Origin: Piscirickettsiaceae bacterium
GTDB taxonomy: Bacteria > Pseudomonadota > Gammaproteobacteria > Nitrosococcales > Methylophagaceae
Length of the DNA stretch: 7,997 nucleotides
Reading direction: 5' to 3'
Assembly: GCA_018646825.1 (NCBI GenBank)
Contig: JABGUA010000182.1
Location: 1 to 7,997 of the forward strand
The position numbers and the translations under genes are program-made. This document shows, in pieces, positions 1 through 6,720 of this stretch; position 1 is the first letter of the stretch; each line of letters begins with the position of its first letter. The notes under the pieces are model-generated. The model saw nothing but the letters and a program-made list of their open reading frames with translations, was not told where the DNA came from and ran no database searches.

Positions 1-891
1 ATAAGTAAATGCGGTAGCGGAGCTATATAAAGCCGGCAAATCCTTACTGTTTAAATACCCAAGCCATATGACTTCTCCGCTATCAAGCATAGGCTGCAAT
101 GTTTTCTCGATTTCTTCTAACAACCAACCTTTTTTTCCCGATAATACCAATGGGTATTGGCTTTTCAACTCTGTAGATAACAATTTGTAAGCTAAAAGGA
201 GGCCTTGTAGGTTTTTTCTTGGCTCCAGAGTACCAACAAACAGTATAAAATTCTCTGGTAAGCCTAATCGTTTTTTCAATTGCGCACACTCTGATGCGGT
301 GCGCGGATAATACTCGCTTTTTACTGAGGGTGGCACGACTGTAATTTGCTGGTCGTCCAAATCAAAATGTTCCATCACACTTTGCTTAGTATATTGTGAA
401 ACAACAATGACATGCTTAGCTCTTGCCAATGTTCGAGGTAGCTCTGCCTTTAGGTATTTAACACGCGCTTTGGGGTGAAACTGCGGACAAATAAGATGAG
501 ACAGGTCATGCACCGTTGGCACGCAGACACCCTGATGATTTAGGCAAATATAGTTGGGCTCCCAATAAATATAGTTCTTCAACATATTGCGGTAAAATCG
601 AAAACTAATCTCACGGTATGCATTAATAGCTTTTCGAGCTATCCGTGCAATCAATTTTAACCTACTCATTTTTTTTAAGTATGCAGTCAAGGGCTGATCT
701 GTTTGATGACCTTGTTCTAGCGCAGCTATTAATACTGAAATTTGATGCCGATCAAGGTACTTAGAAGAACGAATGCCTTTTATGTCTTGTACCTGATCGT
801 CGTCTAGCATCTCTCTGACTAGGTTCAAAGTGTATTCGCCTATGCCCGTAAGGGGGTGATTAAGCGAACTCAAGTTGACCAATAGCTTCAT
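1..891 (-). CDS. GT4-family glycosyltransferase, MtfB-like (3' end cut off by window edge)
   Basis: The reading frame is open from the ATG at 891 to the window edge, giving 297 residues without a stop. It starts with a typical GT-B N-terminal strand and glycine loop (LVNLSSLNHPLTGIGEY, residues 4-20). It then shows VHDLSHL near residues 127-133, a VVSQYTKQS segment (163-171), and the start of the C-terminal nucleotide-sugar domain, FVGTLEPRKNL (218-228), followed by WLGYLNSKDLPALY (276-289). These are hallmarks of GT4 enzymes resembling mannosyltransferase MtfB, which transfer a sugar from a nucleotide donor to a growing polysaccharide or lipid-linked glycan on the cytoplasmic side of the membrane. 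The E-x7-E donor-site motif usually follows shortly after and would lie outside the window. The ATG overlaps the TGA of the tolC-like gene as ATGA, and no good Shine-Dalgarno is visible, so translation is probably coupled to that gene. Family call is secure; donor and acceptor are unknown. Confidence 0.93.
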   Translation of the reverse strand, partial: MKLLVNLSSLNHPLTGIGEYTLNLVREMLDDDQVQDIKGIRSSKYLDRHQISVLIAALEQGHQTDQPLTAYLKKMSRLKLIARIARKAINAYREISFRFYRNMLKNYIYWEPNYICLNHQGVCVPTVHDLSHLICPQFHPKARVKYLKAELPRTLARAKHVIVVSQYTKQSVMEHFDLDDQQITVVPPSVKSEYYPRTASECAQLKKRLGLPENFILFVGTLEPRKNLQGLLLAYKLLSTELKSQYPLVLSGKKGWLLEEIEKTLQPMLDSGEVIWLGYLNSKDLPALYSSATAFTY

Positions 892-2198
892 AGATTATTA
901 CCAGTGATGGGAAGTTGCTTCGACAGCTCTCGTAGGTATTCGATAGTTAGTTGGCCAGCCATATGCCTGAGCTGAAAACTGCTAAGCATTGCTTGATATG
1001 TTGTCTCCTTAAGTTGCAACTGTAGCTCAAATTCTTGTTTGGTTGAGGCTAGCAGTTGAGCTTGCGTGGATACACCATAGTCTAGACCTGTCTGAATCGC
1101 TTGGGTTGCTTCTTGGGTTGACTCTAAGGCACGCTTTATCGCTTTCGTACGTTTACCCATCGCTTGCTCACGTAAATACTGCACTGTAATACGACTTGTG
1201 AGATCTTGCTCAATTTGTCTATGTTGTTGTAATGTGATTGCGTAGTTATCTTTACTGTGCTGACGCTGGGCCTCCACTTTTCCACCCTGGTAGATCGGCA
1301 TATTTAAAGTAATAACAAAGCTGTGTCCGCTTGCACCTGGGGCACTATTACCCCCCCCTCTATTTGATTGGTTTCTTATGTTCAGTCTTGCATCAATGAC
1401 AGGGAAGTTTGAAAAAGCATGTGCATCAAGTGACTTCAAGGCCACTTTTGATGCCACATCAGCAGCTTTTAAAGCGTAATTATACTCTTGGGCCTGAGCC
1501 AGCCAAAACTCTAACCCACGTTCTTGAATAATGAAATTCAGCTGATTTTTTGGCTTGAATACGCTTACTTCAAATCCCGCAACTTGGCTCAAGTTATTGA
1601 GGGCAGTACCTACCTCCGACATAGCAACAAGCGTCTCAGATACAGATAAATCATACTTGGCTTGTGCCATATGAACATCTGTTATATAGACTTCTTTCAA
1701 TCTAGATTTGTGCTTTATGGATTTAAGTAATTTTGCGTTGTAACGCTCCTCTTGCTGCTGCAAGTTCATTTTATCTATTGCTATCGCTGCCTGAACATAT
1801 TTTTCGGTGATGTCGAGCAACGCTATACCCTCCGTTTCCAACAACCTAAAACGAGCCTGCTCAATCTTCAGGTCAAGACTCGACTGAATATCTAAAGCGC
1901 CTGCATCATATATTTTCTGAGTTACTGTAAGTTGTTCAGTCTCAGCTAAATAGTTAAGATTTTGATAGTTACTACCACGTTGACCCTGCAGCCCAAGACT
2001 ACCGCTTATGCCCACCTGGGGCTCAAAAGCTGAATATTGAATCAAAGACTGCTGCTTATCCATATTCATAGAGAGTGTTGCAATTTGGACTTGCGGATTG
2101 TTTACAAGAGCAGCCTCAGCCACATCAACCAGTGATGCAGCAGCACTAGGCATAGCCAAACTAGCCGTTATTAATATTTTAGTTAACGCTTTATACAT
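888..2198 (-). CDS. TolC-family outer-membrane efflux/secretion channel protein
   Basis: This 436-residue protein is the outer-membrane channel of the type I secretion set encoded with it. A signal peptide is seen at residues 1-21 (positive MYKALTK, hydrophobic ILITASLAM, then PSAAA before SLVDV). Two TolC-type repeats follow: long helical segments around 105-200 and 305-420, and beta-strand segments near 60-95 and 265-303. LNMPIYQGGKVEAQ (298-311) and GLDYGVSTQAQLLASTKQ (371-388) match conserved TolC-family positions, and the length is close to E. coli TolC after processing. The Shine-Dalgarno AGAGGA (2212-2207) lies 8 nt before the ATG and is formed by the final GAG GAA codons of the hlyD-like gene. 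The gap to that gene is 4 bp, and its own TGA overlaps the next ATG. A Gly-rich loop (281-291), probably extracellular, is encoded partly by an uninterrupted run of eight G. Confidence 0.95.
   Translation of the reverse strand: MYKALTKILITASLAMPSAAASLVDVAEAALVNNPQVQIATLSMNMDKQQSLIQYSAFEPQVGISGSLGLQGQRGSNYQNLNYLAETEQLTVTQKIYDAGALDIQSSLDLKIEQARFRLLETEGIALLDITEKYVQAAIAIDKMNLQQQEERYNAKLLKSIKHKSRLKEVYITDVHMAQAKYDLSVSETLVAMSEVGTALNNLSQVAGFEVSVFKPKNQLNFIIQERGLEFWLAQAQEYNYALKAADVASKVALKSLDAHAFSNFPVIDARLNIRNQSNRGGGNSAPGASGHSFVITLNMPIYQGGKVEAQRQHSKDNYAITLQQHRQIEQDLTSRITVQYLREQAMGKRTKAIKRALESTQEATQAIQTGLDYGVSTQAQLLASTKQEFELQLQLKETTYQAMLSSFQLRHMAGQLTIEYLRELSKQLPITGNNL
1351..1358 (-). repeat. Eight-G homopolymer inside the tolC-like gene
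   Basis: The coding strand reads AGA GGG GGG GGT, giving an uninterrupted run of eight G that encodes Arg-Gly-Gly-Gly at residues 280-283 of the TolC-family protein. It falls in a Gly/Ser/Ala-rich loop between two predicted beta strands. Gain or loss of one G would shift the frame about two thirds of the way through the protein. Runs of this length are known slip-strand sites in phase-variable genes of other bacteria; whether this one varies cannot be told from one sequence. Confidence 0.9.
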
Positions 2199-2202
2199 GG
2201 CT

Positions 2203-3528
2203 TTATTCCTCTATAAATGAACGTGAATAAGCTTCTAACGCAGGCTGCAACAAATATTGCAACAGGGTTCTTGTACCCGTATTAATCAATACTTCAGCTG
2301 GCATTCCAGGAATTAACGTATGCCCTTCCAACGCGATCATCCCCTTATCTGTCACCTCTATACGGGCTAGGTAATAGGGAAAGCCTCCATTTTCAGACAC
2401 TAGTCTATCTGCTGAAATGTATTCTATTCGGCCTTCTATTACTGTTGATTTGACTTCATTGAATACACTGAAACGAATGTCAGCTGTTGAACCCACCGCA
2501 ACACTGTCGATATCGTTAATAGCAATCTGAGCTTCCACAATAAGCCTGTCTTGGTAAGGGACAATATCTAATATCGAACGGCCCTGAGCAACAACACCGC
2601 CAACGGTATGCAACGTCATGTTCAACACATTACCCGTTACTGGAGCCAAAATTAGCGTTCTAGATATTTTTTCAGCCAATATGGAATTTTTTTCCTGTAG
2701 CTCATTGATGGCCATATCAGTTTCTGCAAGTTGCTGTGCAACTTCGGCTGCGCGATCTTTCCTCAGCTGGGTGATATTTAGCTTGGTTTCATTAACCTGC
2801 ATATCCAAGGCATTGATACTGCTATTCACCTTCGCAACATCACCATTCAGAGTGGATATGTTGCGCTCGAGATCACGTACCCTGCTTATCTGAGCGTAGC
2901 CTTCTTTTAACAACTCGTTTTGATCGTTCAAGTCAGTCTCGTAGGAAGCTAACAACATTCTTGTCGTGTTATTTTGCTCTATCAGACCACTACGGTTTGA
3001 CTCAAGTTGGCGAATACGCTGCTGAAGAACGTTAACTCGGCCACTCATTGCAGTAGTGCGTGCTATTAATAGATCTTGCTGGTTAGCCAACATCACCTGA
3101 GTTCGCTTATCGCCTTTTGGTAGAGCAATAGAGCCAACATCTATCACTAGCTTTTGCTGCTGCTCAGCAAGCAACCTTTTGGCAATGATCCTTGCTTGCA
3201 TCAATTGATGGGTAAACACGTCGAACTGAGCAACCAGTTGCGAGGAGTCTAACTCTACCAAAAGGTCTCCCGCCTCTACCGCTTCACCATCTTGCACTAA
3301 AATACGCTTAACCGTTCCACCTTCAAGGTGCTGTACTGTTTTTTTGTTAGAAGCCACCTTAACCGTTCCTGCAGCAAAAGCAGCTCTCTCTAAGGGCGCA
3401 AGAGCAGCCCAACTACCAAATAAGCCAAAACAAAGCACAATGATTAGTAAACCTACAATGCGATAAAAAGCATCACCAGTCTTAACGACAGGCCAGTCGG
3501 ACTGACCTATGGGTTGCGGCTGATTCAT
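2203..3528 (-). CDS. HlyD-family type I secretion periplasmic adaptor (membrane fusion protein)
   Basis: This 441-residue protein is the periplasmic adaptor that bridges the inner-membrane ABC transporter and the TolC-type channel. It has a short cytoplasmic N-terminus and one transmembrane helix (about 23-45, FYRIVGLLIIVLCFGLFG then SWAAL). The first half of a lipoyl-like domain covers 62-96 (KTVQHLEGGTVKRILVQDG). A long coiled-coil hairpin rich in Gln, Glu, Asn and Leu runs over about 100-288, and the second lipoyl half covers about 291-325 (LILAPVTGNVLNM). A beta-barrel domain ends in the family's typical tail, IPGMPAEVLINTGTRTLLQY (406-425). Length is normal for HlyD/PrtE adaptors. The start overlaps the stop of the ABC gene as TAATG, with AAGGG (3541-3537) 8 nt upstream as ribosome binding site. 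Its last codons GAG GAA TAA double as the Shine-Dalgarno of the next gene. Confidence 0.96.
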   Translation of the reverse strand: MNQPQPIGQSDWPVVKTGDAFYRIVGLLIIVLCFGLFGSWAALAPLERAAFAAGTVKVASNKKTVQHLEGGTVKRILVQDGEAVEAGDLLVELDSSQLVAQFDVFTHQLMQARIIAKRLLAEQQQKLVIDVGSIALPKGDKRTQVMLANQQDLLIARTTAMSGRVNVLQQRIRQLESNRSGLIEQNNTTRMLLASYETDLNDQNELLKEGYAQISRVRDLERNISTLNGDVAKVNSSINALDMQVNETKLNITQLRKDRAAEVAQQLAETDMAINELQEKNSILAEKISRTLILAPVTGNVLNMTLHTVGGVVAQGRSILDIVPYQDRLIVEAQIAINDIDSVAVGSTADIRFSVFNEVKSTVIEGRIEYISADRLVSENGGFPYYLARIEVTDKGMIALEGHTLIPGMPAEVLINTGTRTLLQYLLQPALEAYSRSFIEE

Positions 3529-5300
3529 TACATATTCCCTTTTAAATGTGCTGGTAAAACAGGTTTTGGCGCACTTGGTCTTGGCAGGGGTACAGGATTT
3601 TTTGGTTGGTTTGCAGAATGTGATGCCATCAACTGTGGTAGGACCTCCTCACGCGGGCCATACATTTCTGTGCGACCATCTTTCATAACCAACAACTTAT
3701 CAACCTGAGCCAAAATACTAGGTCGATGCGTAACGATGATGACTGTTATCCCCTTTGCACTCATTTGCTCTAAAGCCTCAGCTAAAGCGAGCTCTCCTTG
3801 TTGATCCAAATTTGAATTAGGCTCATCCAAAACCACTAGAACAGGATCACCATACAGAGCTCGAGCAAGCGCTATACGCTGCCTTTGACCGCCAGAAAGG
3901 ACACCACCCGTGGCACCGATAACAGTGTCATAACCATCAGGAAACTGAAGGATCATCTCGTGCACACCCGACATCTGCGCAGCCCTGACCACTGCGTCTG
4001 AGTCAAGGTCACCAAAGCGACTGATATTTTCACTTATAGTGCCGTCAAACAGCTCAATATCTTGGGGTAAATAACCTATATGGGGCCCTAGCCGCGCCCT
4101 ATTCCAAGAAAATATATCCGCACCATCAAGCCTTACCTTACCACTTAAACAGGGCCAGATTCCTAGCATGGCTCGTGCCAGGGTAGATTTTCCAGCACCA
4201 CTTGGACCTACAATAGCGACACTCTCTCCAGCATCTATACCCAGCTGGATACCTTTAACAATAGGATTTCTAGACCCTGGCGCTCCAACGACAACCGATT
4301 CTAGGAAAAGATTGCCCACTGGGTCGGGCAAGGCCATTTTGTCTTCAGGACTTGGAATTTGGCTCAATAGTTTATTAAGCCTATCGTACTGCTGGCGGGC
4401 ACTTATAAAACCCTTCCAACTGCCAATCATTAAATCAATGGGCGCTAATGCTCTACCCAACAAAATAGAACCTGCAATCATCAGACCTGGAGATATTTCT
4501 TGTTTAATCGCTAGGTATGCACCCGCCCCTAAAACCAGAGACTGCAACAACATTCTAAACGTTTTAGAAAAATTGGTTACAAATCCTGCCCGTTGACTAG
4601 CAGTAGACTGATGAGAAAGGCTTTGGATGTTGTTTCTTAGCCAGAGGGACCTGATGTTGTCAAGCATCCCCATAGACTCAATCACTTCCGCGTTACGGAT
4701 GCTGGCTGCGGTCATACCTGAAGCAGCCATTTGAAACTTATTGGCATCCGTCAAAGGAGGATTGGTTGATTTATGGTTAATGATAGCGATTACCACTAAC
4801 ACTAGGCCCCCACCCACTGCCATCCACCCTAGCAGTGGATGAAAAGCAAACATCACAAACATGTAAATTGGAATCCACGGCGCATCAAAAAAGGCGAACA
4901 CGCCAGCGCTGGTTAGGAATTGGCGAAGGCTAGTCAAATCATTTAACGCTTGCGTGCTTCCACTTTGACCCCCAGTGTAAAGACTCATGCGAAAAACCGC
5001 ATCGTATAACCGCTGATTGAGATTCATTTCTATACGATTACTCACTCGCACAAGTATCGCGGAACGCATCCATTCAAGAGCCCCCAAAACCACCAGCAAC
5101 ATCACCATGAGCAGCGTCAGCATCAATAAAGTGACTTGACTACCACTACTCAGCACACGATCATACAGCTGCAGCATGTACAGAGAAGGAACGAGCATCA
5201 GTAGGTTTACGAATAAACTAAAAAACCCAACAATTGCAAAAGAACCTCGACAATTTTTTAATGCGCGCTGCAAATCAGTTTTTTGGGGTTTTATAGCCAT
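3528..5300 (-). CDS. PrtD-family type I secretion ABC transporter (permease fused to ATPase)
   Basis: This 590-residue protein powers export of an unfolded substrate across the inner membrane through the HlyD/TolC-type partners encoded after it. The membrane domain covers about 20-305, with hydrophobic segments near 20-45, 55-77, 140-157, 160-175 and 250-287; VPSLYMLQLYDRVL (37-50) is characteristic of the family. The ATPase domain has Walker A GPSGAGKST (365-373), Q-loop LPQD (Gln413), signature LSGGQ (468-472), Walker B VLVVLDEP with catalytic Glu493, D-loop SNLD (496-499) and switch His525, so it should be active. No N-terminal C39 peptidase or C39-like domain is present, which fits the PrtD/AprD class (substrates with an uncleaved C-terminal signal) rather than HlyB or bacteriocin exporters. 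A proline-rich tail covers 565-583. AGGA (5311-5308) lies 7 nt before the ATG. This is the first gene of the operon; the substrate is not in view. Confidence 0.96.
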   Translation of the reverse strand: MAIKPQKTDLQRALKNCRGSFAIVGFFSLFVNLLMLVPSLYMLQLYDRVLSSGSQVTLLMLTLLMVMLLVVLGALEWMRSAILVRVSNRIEMNLNQRLYDAVFRMSLYTGGQSGSTQALNDLTSLRQFLTSAGVFAFFDAPWIPIYMFVMFAFHPLLGWMAVGGGLVLVVIAIINHKSTNPPLTDANKFQMAASGMTAASIRNAEVIESMGMLDNIRSLWLRNNIQSLSHQSTASQRAGFVTNFSKTFRMLLQSLVLGAGAYLAIKQEISPGLMIAGSILLGRALAPIDLMIGSWKGFISARQQYDRLNKLLSQIPSPEDKMALPDPVGNLFLESVVVGAPGSRNPIVKGIQLGIDAGESVAIVGPSGAGKSTLARAMLGIWPCLSGKVRLDGADIFSWNRARLGPHIGYLPQDIELFDGTISENISRFGDLDSDAVVRAAQMSGVHEMILQFPDGYDTVIGATGGVLSGGQRQRIALARALYGDPVLVVLDEPNSNLDQQGELALAEALEQMSAKGITVIIVTHRPSILAQVDKLLVMKDGRTEMYGPREEVLPQLMASHSANQPKNPVPLPRPSAPKPVLPAHLKGNM

Positions 5301-5332
5301 GTTCTTGTCCTAAGAAAAAAGAATTTCCTTGA

Positions 5333-5360
5333 TTTGGCCTGAAATTTTAGGCCAAAATTT
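5333..5360 (-). promoter_or_regulatory. Two overlapping, mutually exclusive hairpins in the exporter operon leader
   Basis: Between the inferred start site and the Shine-Dalgarno lie two perfect inverted repeats sharing one arm. One pairs 5333-5340 (TTTGGCCT) with 5349-5356 (AGGCCAAA) across 8 nt. The other pairs 5342-5348 (AAATTTT) with 5354-5360 (AAAATTT) across 5 nt. Only one can form at a time. In the mRNA the AT-rich hairpin emerges first and the GGCC-containing one can replace it. No tight U-run follows, so this is not a standard terminator. It could stabilise the mRNA, act as a switch, or be a DNA operator; the repeats are certain, the function is not. Confidence 0.5.
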
Positions 5361-5369
5361 ACGCTGCGT

Positions 5370-5375
5370 AATATA
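5370..5375 (-). promoter_or_regulatory. Candidate -10 box of the exporter operon promoter
   Basis: The minus strand reads TATATT (5375 to 5370). If this is the -10 hexamer at -12 to -7, transcription starts at about 5363, leaving a leader of about 63 nt before the PrtD-family start codon. The -35 position reads CATATA, a poor match to TTGACA, as expected for an activator-dependent promoter. The placement is supported mainly by its exact spacing from the CRP-type site upstream. Confidence 0.6.
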
Positions 5376-5396
5376 ACTGAAAGATCGTACCATATA

Positions 5397-5412
5397 TGTG
5401 ATATTTATCACA
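5397..5412 (-). promoter_or_regulatory. Perfect CRP-type operator, class II position
   Basis: The minus strand reads TGTGATAAATATCACA, which is TGTGA-N6-TCACA with all ten consensus half-site bases. Its centre (5404.5) is 41.5 bp upstream of the start site inferred from the TATATT box, the textbook class II CRP activation geometry that replaces the -35 element. It lies in the 253-bp gap (5301-5553) between the upstream glycosyltransferase and the exporter operon. The binder could be the Crp-family protein encoded at 6721-7398 or the cell's global CRP/Vfr; the sequence cannot separate them. Confidence 0.8.
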
Positions 5413-5553
5413 GTTTTTAATCATTACTTTTTAATCTTTCTTTATTTGTGAACCATGAGCATGGAATCAAGCACTATGCTACATACTAAAAGAGATGTTT
5501 CATCACTTATTTAATCCTCGAAGCAAATTGCACTTCCCTTTTGGCTTATAATT

Positions 5554-6684
5554 TTAGGTATTATCTGATAAATTTTTATCAGAAATAACACTTTGATAAA
5601 GTTCAATGTAACTCTGAGCCATCGAGGCTACATCAAACATTGAGTCAAAACGTTGCTTAGCTAACAGCCCCATTTTTACTGCCTCATTTGGTGATTGATG
5701 CATGAACATCATAGCTTCCTCTAGCTCCACTTGGCTGTTAGGGGACACAACTAACCCTGTGGTCATGTGTTGATTAACCCAGGATGTCGCGGTACCAATT
5801 TCTGTAGTTATCATTGGTGTGGATTGTCGCGAGGCTTCTAACAACACAATGCCAAAAGCCTCAGACCTTTGACTCGATGGCAATACTAACGCTCGAGACA
5901 AAAACAGTAAGGTGGCTTGATCAGCGCGGCTCACCAAACCCACAAAAGAGATATTATCAGCTCCTAGAGCTTGGGCTTGTAACATTATTTTCTTAGTGAG
6001 CATGCCTTCGCCAGCGATGACTAATTGCAACTTTGTTCTTGCCGCAGCCTCAACCAAAGTTGGAAGGCCTTTATAAAACCGATGGGCACCCAAAAAAAGC
6101 TGAAAGTCAGATCCTACTCTTTGCTTCCAATACGCTAGGTAAGATTGATCAAATTCTGCAGGGTCAGCTTGTATTGCCAAAGGTATCACTACTGGGGGCT
6201 TTTTTAATGACTGTAAAACCCGACTTGAGGCTCTGTAAACGGGCGATGTAGCAACAACTGCATCGGCTCTATTTAGGAACAAGCGCATCAGAGGGCGGTA
6301 AAAATAACCAATAAAACGCTGCCTCACAATATCGCTGTGATAAGTGACCACCTTTGGCAAACTAGTCTTGGCAAAAAACGATAAAATATCTTGGAACGGA
6401 AATGGGTAATGATAATGAACCACATCTACTCTACGAGAAAGAAACCAGAAAATAGGAATCATCGTCAAAGCAACGGGCATTGAAAATCCAGTGAACTGAG
6501 GCCTGACTAAAACAACGATTGAACCTCTGTGCCGAACCACAGTGGTTGACTTTACAGGCCCACACGCGAGTATGATATGAAGACATTTTGGCTTTGTAGA
6601 TTCGACAAGATTTTCGATAAAAGCTTCTACACCACCAAATTTTTTTGGCCCAAAACACTTATATACGTGTAGCACCCTGATCAT
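5554..6684 (-). CDS. GT4-family glycosyltransferase, WfcD-like
   Basis: Taken from the ATG at 6684, this is a 376-residue GT-B enzyme expected to add a sugar from a nucleotide donor to a polysaccharide or lipid-linked glycan at the cytoplasmic membrane face. The N-terminus RVLHVYKCFGPKKFGGVEAF (3-22) is the GT4 acceptor-side opening with its glycine loop. HYHYPFPFQD (91-100) and VTYHSDIVRQ (113-122) resemble WfcD-type alpha-mannosyltransferases. The donor domain has FLGAHRFYKGL (197-207), IAGEG (223-227) and the E-x7-E motif EAFGIVLLE (275-283). It follows the regulator gene by 36 bp on the same strand, with no strong terminator between them, so they may be co-transcribed. It is separated from the exporter operon by the CRP-type promoter region. 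A TTG at 6702 would add six residues, but the Shine-Dalgarno favours the ATG. Sugar and linkage are unknown. Confidence 0.92.
   Translation of the reverse strand: MIRVLHVYKCFGPKKFGGVEAFIENLVESTKPKCLHIILACGPVKSTTVVRHRGSIVVLVRPQFTGFSMPVALTMIPIFWFLSRRVDVVHYHYPFPFQDILSFFAKTSLPKVVTYHSDIVRQRFIGYFYRPLMRLFLNRADAVVATSPVYRASSRVLQSLKKPPVVIPLAIQADPAEFDQSYLAYWKQRVGSDFQLFLGAHRFYKGLPTLVEAAARTKLQLVIAGEGMLTKKIMLQAQALGADNISFVGLVSRADQATLLFLSRALVLPSSQRSEAFGIVLLEASRQSTPMITTEIGTATSWVNQHMTTGLVVSPNSQVELEEAMMFMHQSPNEAVKMGLLAKQRFDSMFDVASMAQSYIELYQSVISDKNLSDNT
5564..5583. repeat. Perfect AT-rich inverted repeat at the 3' end of the glycosyltransferase gene
   Basis: TCTGATAAA (5564-5572) and TTTATCAGA (5575-5583) are perfect 9-bp arms separated by 2 bp, inside the last codons (SDKNLSD). 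With so few G-C pairs and no following T-run on the minus strand it is a poor intrinsic terminator. It could be a weak mRNA 3'-end structure or a protein-binding site, or chance in AT-rich sequence. Confidence 0.45.
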
Positions 6685-6693
6685 GAAAACTTG

Positions 6694-6697
6694 CTCC
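6694..6697 (-). promoter_or_regulatory. Ribosome binding site deciding the glycosyltransferase start
   Basis: GGAG (6697-6694, minus strand) lies 9 nt before the ATG at 6684. The in-frame TTG codons at 6702 and 6699 sit next to or over this element, and none of the six added residues belongs to the conserved GT4 opening, so the ATG is the better start. Confidence 0.75.
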
Positions 6698-6720
6698 AAC
6701 AAAATGCCTTGTTAAAAAAA

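Noticed and set aside
83..289. 68-residue minus-strand frame at the left edge
   Set aside because: It is a different frame of the partial glycosyltransferase, which is open over the whole of 1-891 and carries clear GT4 motifs.
669..676. Eight-A tract (minus strand) in the partial glycosyltransferase as a slippage site
   Set aside because: A/T runs of 7-8 recur in several genes here (for example 3339-3345, 6640-6646, 7069-7075), encode ordinary Lys codons, and are expected at this composition; less notable than the single G8.
4168..4596. 142-residue open frame on the plus strand inside the ABC transporter gene
   Set aside because: It is antisense to the conserved ATPase domain, shows no recognisable motif, and its codons mirror the real gene; a shadow frame. 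The same applies to the other shorter plus-strand frames at 2618-2893, 3514-3708, 5814-5996, 6033-6251 and 6811-7095.
5447..5462. Second CRP-type site (TGTGA, then AGCAT at the N6 position)
   Set aside because: Only one half-site matches; the other keeps two of five bases, which is expected by chance.
5453..5464. Palindrome CCATGAGCATGG upstream of the exporter operon
   Set aside because: Short arms (5 bp), no known operator match and no positional relation to the promoter elements.
6431..6658. 75-residue minus-strand frame in the second glycosyltransferase gene
   Set aside because: It is an overlapping out-of-frame shadow of a well-supported GT4 gene on the same strand, with no motif of its own.
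6685..6702. Upstream TTG start for the second glycosyltransferase
   Set aside because: It lies beside or over the GGAG ribosome binding site and adds residues not seen at the conserved GT4 N-terminus; the ATG at 6684 is better.
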